DNA of 9,693 bases from Anaerolineae bacterium (GTDB lineage: Bacteria > Chloroflexota > Anaerolineae > B4-G1 > SLSP01), in the NCBI GenBank assembly GCA_021159805.1, contig JAGHDT010000118.1, positions 1 to 9,693 on the forward strand, written 5' to 3'. The notes below the pieces were generated by a model. It ran no database searches, had not been told where the DNA came from, and saw nothing but the letters and a program-made list of their open reading frames with translations. A program made the translations under genes and the position numbers. Below, piece after piece: positions 1 to 5,758 of this stretch (positions are counted from its first letter, which is position 1; every line of letters begins with the position of its first letter).

Positions 1-1
1 G

Positions 2-280
2 TGTTGGCGCGGTGAAGCAACTATGGACTGCGTGAGTGATGACATCATTTATGGCCGTTGGATTCGTAGTCGGTCGGTGGATGAGAAGAAGCAGTCCATC
101 ATGAGCTCAATCGGAGGCTCGCCAGACCGACTCTGGTTGGTGTTCTCACACATTCACCAAGATGAGCATGATGCTATTGTCTCTGTGCTGTCAGTTAACT
201 ATCTCACGCTCGTGGACTTTGAGGCAGAAAACGCCAGGGCGATTTTGCTGGAGCACAGTGCTGAATCTGCCTCCCCTTGA
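2..280 (+). CDS. C-terminal fragment of a probable membrane glycosyltransferase (GT39/PMT-like), cut by window edge
   Basis: The frame is open from base 2 with no stop until TGA at 278-280, so this is probably the 3' end of a gene that begins before the window; an internal ATG at 23 is unlikely to be the true start because no ribosome binding site precedes it. The peptide contains DIIYGRW, then GSPDRLWLVFSHIHQDE, then a segment ending in FEAENARAILL. This order (short helix, R-[LV]-W-[LF]-[VL]-F-S-H, a variable acidic stretch, and a final F-x-A-x-x-A strand) is what I recall for the periplasmic C-terminal tip of ArnT/PMT-like glycosyltransferase family 39 proteins, which move sugars from lipid carriers. 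Only about 92 residues are visible and no catalytic or membrane region is present, so the family call is moderate. Its stop codon lies inside the -35 box of the rel promoter. Confidence 0.5.
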   Translation, partial: CWRGEATMDCVSDDIIYGRWIRSRSVDEKKQSIMSSIGGSPDRLWLVFSHIHQDEHDAIVSVLSVNYLTLVDFEAENARAILLEHSAESASP

Positions 281-304
281 CTTTCCCCTTCGCCCCACGA
301 TAAT
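277..304 (+). promoter_or_regulatory. Probable sigma70-type promoter of rel
   Basis: TTGACT at 277-282 and GATAAT at 299-304 each match the sigma70 consensus at 5 of 6 positions, with a 16-base spacer. Transcription would begin near 311, giving a leader of only about 20-25 bases that holds the GGAGG at 319-323, ten bases before the TTG start at 334. The -35 box contains the TGA stop (278-280) of the upstream gene, so the promoter is embedded in the gene end. Confidence 0.6.
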
Positions 305-333
305 ACAATCACTACGGGGGAGGGGAGAGGGCC

Positions 334-2526
334 TTGGCTGAGCGGATCAATGAGATCTTGGAGGAGCTTCCGCAGGGTGTTGCGGCAACTGAAGCACGCG
401 CCCTGATTCGGCGTGCCTATGCTATGGCCGAGGTGGCCCACGAGGGTCAGGACAGGAAGTCCGGCGAGCCGTACATTATCCATCCGCTGAATGTGGCCCA
501 CATTTTGGCGGAGTTGAATTTCGAGCCAGCGGTGATTGCCGCTGGCTTGTTGCATGATGTGTTGGAAGATAGTGAGATCACTCGCGAGGAGATCCGCCGG
601 CAATTCGGCGAAGAGATCTTGGTTCTGGTCGAGGGTGTCACCAAGCTGGAGAGGGTGGAGAAGCGCGTGCAGGAGGATTCCGCTCGCGTGCGGAATCTCC
701 AGGAGATGGAGAGTCTGCGCAAACTGCTGATGGCGATGGCTAACGACGACGTGCGTGTCATCTTCATCAAGCTTGCGGACCGTCTGCACAATATGCGTAC
801 GCTGGAGTATCTCTCACCCGACAGCCAAATCCGTATGGCCCGAGAAACGTTGCAGATCTTTGCCCCGCTGGCCAATCGCTTGGGTATCTGGGTCTGGAAA
901 GCCGAATTGGAGGACTTGTCCTTCCGCTATCTCAACGCCAAGGTGTACTACCAACTGGCGGACTTGCTTGCGACGCGCCGCGAGTTGCGGAACGAACGGG
1001 TCCAGGGGCACGCGCAGCAACTTCGCGTGGCTCTGGCGTCCAGCGGGATGCATGCTGAGATCAAGGGGCGCACCAAGCACATCTACAGTATCTACCATAA
1101 GATGCGCCGAAAGAATGTGCCCTTCGCCCAGATCTATGATGTCGAGGGGCTGCGGGTGGTGGTGGACACCGAGCCAGAGTGTTATCAGGTCCTGGGTGTT
1201 GTGCACAGCCTGTGGAAGCCGGTACCTGGCGAGTTTGACGATTATGTGGCACATCCCAAGCCCAATGGGTACCAGAGCCTCCACACAGCTGTCATCGGGG
1301 AGGATGGCGCTTCTCTTGAGATCCAGATCCGTACGCGCGAGATGGATTACTTCGCCGAATATGGCTATGCGGCTCACTGGCGATACAAGGAGAGCGGCGT
1401 CCACGTGAACTCCCAGCTCATGGAGCAGGTCTCGTCCATTCAGCAGAGCGTGAAGGAGCTGACTAGCGAGACCAAGGATGCTCGCGTGTTCATCGACTCG
1501 ATTCGACTGGATGTCTTCCAGGATCGGGTTTTTGCATTCACACCCAAGGGTCGGGTGATTGATCTACCGGTCGGTGCCACACCTTTGGACTTCGCCTATT
1601 ACGTGCACACCGAGGTGGGCCACGGGTGCCGGGGGGCGCGTGTGAATGGCCGGTGGACCAATCTTGACTATCCGTTGCAGACGGGCGATCAGGTACGGAT
1701 CATTTTGGGTCGCAAGGGCGGCCCCAGCCGTGACTGGCTGAATGAGGATCTGGGGTACGTCACAACTAGTCGGGCTCGGCAGAAGATCAGGCATTGGTTC
1801 CGGCGCCAGGGACGCGAAGAGAACATCGCGCGGGGCCAGGAGGTGCTGGAGAAGATTCTCAAGCGCCTCTCACTCACGCTCTCCGAGAACGAGGTCTTTG
1901 AGCTCTTCAGGAAACGCCTCAATTCTGCTGAGGAATTCCTAGCGGCCCTTGGGATGGGGGACCTCAGCAGCGATGCTGTGGTTAACCGTCTGGCGCAGCA
2001 CGTTCGGGAGCGTAAGGAAGACGAAGAAGAAGAGCTCTGGCCGGAGGAGGCCGTTGTGCCGCCGGCGCCGGAGATTGAGACGGCTGATATCAGTATCCGT
2101 GGTACAGGCGGTGTGCTGACGCATCTGGCTCGATGTTGCAGTCCGTTGCCCGGTGAAGATATCATCGGATATGTCACGCGGGGCCGGGGTGTGACGGTAC
2201 ACCGGCGGGATTGCAGTAATGTGCTCAACATGACTGCTAGTGATCGGGAGAGATTGATCGAGGTCGCGTGGGGGACTGAAGAGCGCACGTTTGCGGTGCA
2301 GGTCACGGTGACGGCATATGATCGGTCAGGCCTAATCCACGATATCTCGGGCATTCTGGCCGACCGCAAGATCAACCTGTCGTCGCTGAGCACGGGCAAG
2401 CGAGACCGATATCACATTCTACCCCTCTATATGACGCTGGATGTTCCGGATCTTAAGACCCTCGCGTGGGCTCTGGCGAAAATAGAGCAGATCCCGAATG
2501 TGATTGATGCGCGGCGCAGCGTGTAG
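334..2526 (+). CDS. relA: Bifunctional (p)ppGpp synthetase/hydrolase, Rel/SpoT family
   Basis: Makes and probably degrades the alarmone (p)ppGpp in the stringent response; 730 residues, the usual long-RSH length. Start is TTG at 334, supported by GGAGG at 319-323. Domains in order: HD hydrolase about 25-155, with R41-K-S-G-E-P, H50, H74-D75-V-L-E78-D79 and L-A-D149-R-L-H-N153, all hydrolase ligands present; synthetase about 240-350, with GRTKHIYSIYHKM, YD269VEGLRV, NGYQSLHT and E329IQIRT; TGS about 395-457 (DRVFAFTPKG); helical domain about 460-510; zinc-finger-like/conserved cysteine domain about 590-630 (C601-C602, H623, C627); C-terminal ACT about 650-730. The synthetase motif is E300-F-D-D303, as in monofunctional RelA, rather than the R-x-K-D usual in bifunctional Rel. 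Family and catalytic competence are well supported; the balance of synthesis and hydrolysis cannot be read from sequence. Confidence 0.97.
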   Translation: MAERINEILEELPQGVAATEARALIRRAYAMAEVAHEGQDRKSGEPYIIHPLNVAHILAELNFEPAVIAAGLLHDVLEDSEITREEIRRQFGEEILVLVEGVTKLERVEKRVQEDSARVRNLQEMESLRKLLMAMANDDVRVIFIKLADRLHNMRTLEYLSPDSQIRMARETLQIFAPLANRLGIWVWKAELEDLSFRYLNAKVYYQLADLLATRRELRNERVQGHAQQLRVALASSGMHAEIKGRTKHIYSIYHKMRRKNVPFAQIYDVEGLRVVVDTEPECYQVLGVVHSLWKPVPGEFDDYVAHPKPNGYQSLHTAVIGEDGASLEIQIRTREMDYFAEYGYAAHWRYKESGVHVNSQLMEQVSSIQQSVKELTSETKDARVFIDSIRLDVFQDRVFAFTPKGRVIDLPVGATPLDFAYYVHTEVGHGCRGARVNGRWTNLDYPLQTGDQVRIILGRKGGPSRDWLNEDLGYVTTSRARQKIRHWFRRQGREENIARGQEVLEKILKRLSLTLSENEVFELFRKRLNSAEEFLAALGMGDLSSDAVVNRLAQHVRERKEDEEEELWPEEAVVPPAPEIETADISIRGTGGVLTHLARCCSPLPGEDIIGYVTRGRGVTVHRRDCSNVLNMTASDRERLIEVAWGTEERTFAVQVTVTAYDRSGLIHDISGILADRKINLSSLSTGKRDRYHILPLYMTLDVPDLKTLAWALAKIEQIPNVIDARRSV

Positions 2527-2564
2527 ATGTGGACGGACCTTCTCCAGCATACTTTCAGAAAGTG

Positions 2565-2591
2565 ATTGGGCCCTTCAACGAAGGGCCCAAT
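2565..2591. terminator. Hairpin between convergent genes, probable bidirectional terminator
   Basis: ATTGGGCCCTT at 2565-2575 pairs perfectly with AAGGGCCCAAT at 2581-2591 around a 5-base loop, giving an 11-bp stem. It lies 38 bases after the rel stop and 37 bases after the stop of the convergent foldase gene, so it could end transcripts from both sides. U-tracts are weak on both strands. A smaller palindrome, ACTTTC-A-GAAAGT, sits beside it at 2551-2563. Confidence 0.75.
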
Positions 2592-2628
2592 TCTGGTAGT
2601 GAATGCGGATTGCTTGCAGCGCTGCTCG

Positions 2629-3837
2629 CTACTCCGTGACGATCGCAGTTTCCCAGTCCAGGTACTTGACCAGTTCGCCTTTGGTGGTGGAGAGCCATCC
2701 CTCGTAGGCCTGCTGTTCCGCCTGCGCTAGCAGATCCTCACTGAGCTCACGCTCTTCATGTTCCTTGACGTAGATCACGAAGTACTGCTCGCCCGTTCCC
2801 AAGATGGGCTGGGAGGCCTTGCCCACTGGCGTATTGAATGCGGCTTCCTCCAGCTCGATGCCAAACTGGACATCCAGATACCCCTGTGGTAGCCAGGGGA
2901 GATCATAGCCGGCCGAAGTGGTGCTTTCGTCTTGAGACAGCTCTTCGACCAATACGGCCGGGTCCTCCCCGTCATCGTTCATCCGGCTCTTAAGGGCCAA
3001 GCCTTCGTCCTCAGTGTCGACGGTGAAGACTGTGAGTTCAACCTGGTCAGGAGCTCTGTCTATGTCCCCAGCGAGTTCATCCATTAGTTTCTGCTTGAGG
3101 GATTGTGCCGTGATCATTGCGCGGAAGTCTTTCTCCGCGAACTGTGCAGTCTTGAGTACATTGGTGTTGAACTGCTCGTACACCTCATCGAAATCCGGCT
3201 GACCTAGCGCGGCGGCGGTGTCAGTCAAAGTTTCGGCATCGGTCAGCCCGCTGGTGGCAGCTGTGCGATCATAGCCCACCGTGAGTTCGATGCTCTGCTG
3301 TATCTCGTCATCGCTAACCCTCAGACCGCGCTTAACAGCCTCCTGCCGGACCAACTCCTCCTCAATCATGGCATCGAGCACTTGCCCGGCGTAGACATTG
3401 GTGAAGTCCGGCGACAGCTGCTGTTCCAGGTTGCTCACGGTGTACTGCAGTTGCTCCGTGAGGGCGTCGGTGCTGTCATTGACTGTGGCTGGCGCGGTTT
3501 CTTCTGTATTGGTCTCTGTGGCTGTGGCCTCCGGCTGCTGGGCCCTAAGTTGCGTGATATAGTTCTGATACTGGTATATCTTGAGCTCGGTCATCCAACG
3601 CTCGTACGACTGGCGCGCTTTGAAGTCGTTGGCCATAATGGCTGCCTCGCCGATCGTCACAGCAGGGGTGCGTGCTTTGAGAATCTCTGAGATGGAACCA
3701 TAGGCCAGGACAAGCACAATGATTGCACCAACGGCGATGGCGATCCACGTCATCAGTTTCTGGGTGCGGTGCTCTCGTTCTCGTCGCGCGAGCTGCCGGC
3801 GGGTAAGTCGTCTATGGGAGTGTTTTTGCTTAGTCAT
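2629..3837 (-). CDS. Membrane-anchored SurA/PrsA-like foldase with divergent parvulin domain
   Basis: Predicted extracytoplasmic chaperone or peptidyl-prolyl isomerase, 402 residues from the ATG at 3837. A TTG in frame at 3846 would add three residues; neither has a convincing ribosome binding site. A very basic N-terminus (many K/R/H, residues 1-27) precedes one membrane segment at about 28-48 (MTWIAIAVGAIIVLVLAY), placing the rest outside. A SurA-N-like segment follows, interrupted at about 100-128 by a T/E/A-rich linker. A second helical part (about 145-255) has V-L-D-A-M-I-E-E-E-L-V-R-Q-E-A, typical of SurA_N. The C-terminal part (about 262-362) has the parvulin outline: ELTVFTV, EELSQDESTTSAGYDLPWLPQGY, FNTPVGKASQPI and a final YFVIYV strand. 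The usual first-strand histidine of catalytic parvulins is absent, so it may act as a chaperone only. Confidence 0.8.
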   Translation of the reverse strand: MTKQKHSHRRLTRRQLARREREHRTQKLMTWIAIAVGAIIVLVLAYGSISEILKARTPAVTIGEAAIMANDFKARQSYERWMTELKIYQYQNYITQLRAQQPEATATETNTEETAPATVNDSTDALTEQLQYTVSNLEQQLSPDFTNVYAGQVLDAMIEEELVRQEAVKRGLRVSDDEIQQSIELTVGYDRTAATSGLTDAETLTDTAAALGQPDFDEVYEQFNTNVLKTAQFAEKDFRAMITAQSLKQKLMDELAGDIDRAPDQVELTVFTVDTEDEGLALKSRMNDDGEDPAVLVEELSQDESTTSAGYDLPWLPQGYLDVQFGIELEEAAFNTPVGKASQPILGTGEQYFVIYVKEHEERELSEDLLAQAEQQAYEGWLSTTKGELVKYLDWETAIVTE

Positions 3838-3873
3838 GCTCTTCAAGTTCTGCTTATCAGTTGTCGATATGAG

Positions 3874-3903
3874 TACCGGGCATAGGTCTCCCTATGCCCG
3901 GTA
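3874..3903 (-). terminator. Strong 13-bp hairpin after rpsR
   Basis: TACCGGGCATAGG at 3874-3886 pairs perfectly with CCTATGCCCGGTA at 3891-3903 around a 4-base loop. It begins 15 bases beyond the rpsR stop and lies before the downstream foldase gene on the same strand. There is no U-run after the stem on the minus strand, so it may be a partial terminator or an RNA 3'-end stabiliser rather than a textbook rho-independent terminator. Confidence 0.6.
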
Positions 3904-3918
3904 GCTGTGTTCATTGTA

Positions 3919-4176
3919 TTAGCGATCAAGGTCTGCAACGAACGGCAGCAAGGCGATGTGCCGCGCGCGCTTGATGGCTAATGCCAACGGGCGCTGATGC
4001 TTAGCGCAGGTTCCGGTTTGACGACGGGCACGGATCTTGCCGCGATCGCTGACGTACCGCTGCAGCAATGCCACATCCTTGTAGTCGATGTGCTCAATCT
4101 TCTCAGTGCAGAACTGGCAAACTTTCCGGCGACGGGTGAAACTGCGGCGCCGTGGCCGTGATCTCTGTTCGCTCAC
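3919..4176 (-). CDS. rpsR: Small ribosomal subunit protein S18 (bS18), zinc-binding form
   Basis: Ribosomal protein of the 30S platform that binds as a heterodimer with S6. It is 85 residues, a normal length. The start is GTG at 4176, with AGGAG about nine bases upstream. The N-terminus is basic (RPRRRSFTRRRK); the S18 core follows, with IDYKDVALLQRYVSDRGKI, ARRQTGTCAKHQRPLALAIKRAR and ALLPF. C20-x-x-C23 and C57-x-x-H60 form a predicted zinc site, so this is the 'C+' type of S18. It is the third gene of rpsF-ssb-rpsR and starts 34 bases after the ssb stop. rplI, which often follows in this operon, is absent; a hairpin and a foldase gene follow instead. Confidence 0.97.
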   Translation of the reverse strand: MSEQRSRPRRRSFTRRRKVCQFCTEKIEHIDYKDVALLQRYVSDRGKIRARRQTGTCAKHQRPLALAIKRARHIALLPFVADLDR

Positions 4177-4210
4177 TCTCTTGTTCTCCTTGTACTCTCG
4201 GTACTCTCAA

Positions 4211-4606
4211 TTATGGTCGATCAACGCCCGACGTATGGGACTCGCTGTGTCTTGCCGATTCGTCAGGGCTCTCATGATCGTTAAGGAAGATGATCTCCTG
4301 GGCTACCAACTCGGTTCTGTAATGGCGCTCGCCGTCCGGACCTCCCCAGCAGCGGGTCTGAAATCGACCCTCAACAAAAACCTGGGAGCCCTTCTGGAGT
4401 CGTTTCTTGCACAGTTCAGCCAGTCCTCCCCAGGTCACGACGTGGAACCACTCAGTCTCTTCCTGGTGTTCGCCATCACTATTCGTCCATCCCCGCGCGG
4501 TGGCTACGCTGAACGAAGCGACGGGCCGACCGTTAGACGTGAACCGCATTTCCGGATCACGCCCTAGATGACCGATCACCATCACCTTGTTGAGCCCACG
4601 TGTCAT
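4211..4606 (-). CDS. ssb: Single-stranded DNA-binding protein
   Basis: Coats single-stranded DNA in replication, recombination and repair. The ATG at 4606 has AAGGAG about nine bases upstream. Residues 1-108 form a typical OB fold: LNKVMVIGHLGRDPEMRFT, PVASFSVATARGW, TEWFHVVTWG (W54), LAELCKKRLQKGSQVFVEGRF and a final YRTELVAQEIIFL strand. At 131 residues it is short for the family. Its tail is only about 22 residues, rich in Ser, His and Glu, and ends SGVDRP; the acidic D-D-x-P-F tip that recruits partner proteins in most bacterial SSBs is not seen. It lies between rpsF (62-base gap) and rpsR, the classic arrangement. Another SSB with a normal tail may exist elsewhere in the genome. Confidence 0.96.
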   Translation of the reverse strand: MTRGLNKVMVIGHLGRDPEMRFTSNGRPVASFSVATARGWTNSDGEHQEETEWFHVVTWGGLAELCKKRLQKGSQVFVEGRFQTRCWGGPDGERHYRTELVAQEIIFLNDHESPDESARHSESHTSGVDRP

Positions 4607-4668
4607 CGGGATGACTCCTTGGATAGAGAACGAACGGGCTTTTTGTGTCTGTGGTTTCCTTCTCCCGA

Positions 4669-5148
4669 CTACTCAGAGTCGCTGGGCGAATCGCCTTCCG
4701 GATCCGTTGTAGGTTCCGGTGTGACTTCCTCGACTGCCTCTGGCGCGGACTCCGGTGTGGCTTCCTTGGCTGGTTCGGGGGTGGGTTCCGGCGTAGCTTC
4801 TTCGACCGGCTCTGGCGCGGCTTTCCTCGGTTCCTCTTCGGTGGGTTCCGGCATCTCAGTCTCCATACGGGTGATGAGGTGACGTAGTACACCCTCTACG
4901 AGGCGGATGCTCCGGTCCAGATCACTGATTGCCAGAGAGTTCGCTGTGAAGAGGACTAAGTAATAGCGACCCTCGCGTTGGCCTTTCAGAGTGTAAGCTA
5001 GGCGCCGGAGCCCCCAGCTCTTGAAACTGACTACCTGAGCCTCAGCGGCCTCGAGGTATCGTTGAACTCGCTGAAGGACCGCATCGAGCGCCTCTCCATC
5101 AAGCTCAGGACTGACAACCAACATTAACTCGTAATTTCGCGTTTCCAA
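4669..5148 (-). CDS. rpsF: Small ribosomal subunit protein S6 (bS6) with long Glu/Pro-rich C-terminal tail
   Basis: 30S platform protein that pairs with S18. The start chosen is TTG at 5148, where the S6 fold begins (ETRNYELMLVVSPELD) and where AAAGGAG at 5160-5166 is 11 bases away; an in-frame TTG at 5157 is only two bases from that site, and an upstream ATG at 5232 would extend the protein through the leader with non-S6 sequence. The core of about 95 residues has YELMLVVSP, the SFKSWGLRRLAYTLKGQREGRYYLVLF block, DLDRSIRLVEGVLRHLITR. Residues from about 98 to 159 are an unusual tail rich in Glu, Pro, Ala and Thr, containing a 24-residue repeat. Length is 159 residues against roughly 95-135 in most bacteria. 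First gene of rpsF-ssb-rpsR. Confidence 0.95.
   Translation of the reverse strand: METRNYELMLVVSPELDGEALDAVLQRVQRYLEAAEAQVVSFKSWGLRRLAYTLKGQREGRYYLVLFTANSLAISDLDRSIRLVEGVLRHLITRMETEMPEPTEEEPRKAAPEPVEEATPEPTPEPAKEATPESAPEAVEEVTPEPTTDPEGDSPSDSE
4712..4820 (-). repeat. 72-nt (24-codon) tandem repeat within the rpsF tail
   Basis: The 37-base segments at 4712-4748 and 4784-4820 are nearly identical and exactly 72 bases apart, keeping frame. In protein this gives APEPVEEATPEPT...KEATPES followed by APEAVEEVTPEPT. A further GGTTCCGG at about 4845 hints at a partial third unit. Mismatches are scattered over first, second and third codon positions, and the repeated protein pattern is retained. Confidence 0.8.
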
Positions 5149-5159
5149 GACGGTCAAGT

Positions 5160-5166
5160 CTCCTTT
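5160..5166 (-). promoter_or_regulatory. Ribosome binding site that decides the rpsF start
   Basis: AAAGGAG on the minus strand lies 11 bases before TTG 5148 and 2 bases before TTG 5157. Spacing favours 5148, which is also where S6 homology begins. Confidence 0.7.
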
Positions 5167-5188
5167 CCTTGGGATTACCCATAGGCAA

Positions 5189-5219
5189 ATGCCGTGGGCA
5201 GAAAGCCCGTCTGGGGCAT
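5189..5219 (-). promoter_or_regulatory. Structured 5' leader of rpsF, candidate S6:S18 autoregulatory RNA
   Basis: In the minus-strand RNA, AUGCC (5219-5215) pairs with GGCAU (5193-5189), and an inner GGGC (5208-5205) pairs with GCCC (5199-5196), leaving an asymmetric internal loop of 6 and 2 bases and a 5-base apical loop. It begins just after the predicted transcription start (about 5221) and ends about 40 bases before the start codon. A structured leader recognised by the S6:S18 complex is known in many bacteria (the S6:S18 ribosomal leader family); whether this hairpin matches that consensus was not tested. Confidence 0.45.
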
Positions 5220-5227
5220 ACTTGTTC

Positions 5228-5255
5228 ATCATACCATGGATCGTCAGATAGACAA
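5228..5255 (-). promoter_or_regulatory. Extended -10 promoter of the rpsF-ssb-rpsR operon
   Basis: On the minus strand TTGTCT (5255-5250) is followed after 16 bases by TATGAT (5233-5228), preceded by TGG, an extended -10 element. Transcription would start near 5221, giving a leader of about 73 bases. The element sits just past the rnpB 3' end, so the ribosomal operon need not rely on read-through from rnpB. Confidence 0.6.
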
Positions 5256-5265
5256 ACGAATAAAG

Positions 5266-5701
5266 TGAGCCTGAGTTGGCCTATAAGCCGGATTCTGTCG
5301 GCCCGCGAGGACGGGTTGCCTTCCCTGCGGGCTCAGTGATCATCTGTCTAGAGGGGCGGTTACCCGACCCTTCGTGCAGTCTACCCGAAGGCCGCTCCCG
5401 CGAGGGAGAGAGTGCGGGTCGCACTCCAGCCAGTGGCCCTCCCTTCTGCTTGACTTTGCTCCCGATGGGGGTTGCCTGGCCGCGCCGGTTACCCAACGCG
5501 CCGGTGGTCTCTTACGCCACCTTTTCACCCTTACGACCCGAGCGCTCTCGCTCTCGAGCTCGCGGTTTGTTTCTGTGGTCCTATCCGCGGGTCACCCCGC
5601 CCGGGCGTTACCCGGCATCGCACCCTATAGAGTCCGGACTTTCCTCACCCCAGAGACGCAGTACATCTCCAGGCCACGACCACCCGGCCAACTCAGGCTC
5701 A
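5266..5701 (-). ncRNA. rnpB: RNase P RNA (catalytic RNA component)
   Basis: The RNA subunit of ribonuclease P, which removes 5' leaders from precursor tRNAs. The universally conserved blocks are in order on the minus strand: GAGGAAAGTCCGGACTC near the 5' end (about 5630-5646), AGAAACAAACCGC (about 5570), TAAGGGTGAAAAGGTGGCGT (about 5517-5537), GAGCAAAGTCAAGC, TAGACAGATGATCACTG (about 5334-5350) and ACAGAATCCGGCTTATAGG near the 3' end (5279-5298). The two ends form a perfect 16-bp P1 helix (5686-5701 with 5266-5281), which sets the boundaries and a length near 436 nt. This gene fills the region between the metallophosphoesterase and rpsF. Exact mature ends may differ by a few bases. Confidence 0.97.
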
Positions 5702-5720
5702 AGACGAAGTGTCGCCTCAT

Positions 5721-5748
5721 ATCGTACCGCAGAAGCGCGTTACGTCAA
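5721..5748 (-). promoter_or_regulatory. Probable promoter of rnpB
   Basis: On the minus strand TTGACG (5748-5743) and TACGAT (5726-5721) are separated by 16 bases. Transcription would begin near 5714, about 13 bases before the P1 helix of the RNase P RNA. The -35 box is 10 bases beyond the stop codon of the metallophosphoesterase gene, so the RNA can be made independently of that operon. Confidence 0.6.
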
Positions 5749-5758
5749 TGCTCGGGGA

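Noticed and set aside
199..789. 196-codon minus-strand frame over the rel start
   Set aside because: It overlaps the glycosyltransferase tip, the rel promoter and the HD domain and has no recognisable motifs.
1689..2399. 236-codon minus-strand frame opposite rel
   Set aside because: The composition is Arg/Ser-rich and resembles a reverse-strand shadow of a GC-rich gene; no domain is recognisable and rel on the other strand is unambiguous.
4088..4567. 159-codon plus-strand frame across rpsR and ssb
   Set aside because: It is antisense to two certain genes with ribosome binding sites, and the translation has no family features.
4557..4892. 111-codon minus-strand frame in the rpsF tail and ssb leader
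   Set aside because: The lysine/arginine/proline-rich translation is the out-of-frame reading of the rpsF tail repeat.
5149..5232. Upstream extension of rpsF to the ATG at 5232
   Set aside because: It would start inside the -10 box and translate the leader hairpin; the S6 fold begins at the TTG at 5148 next to a proper ribosome binding site.
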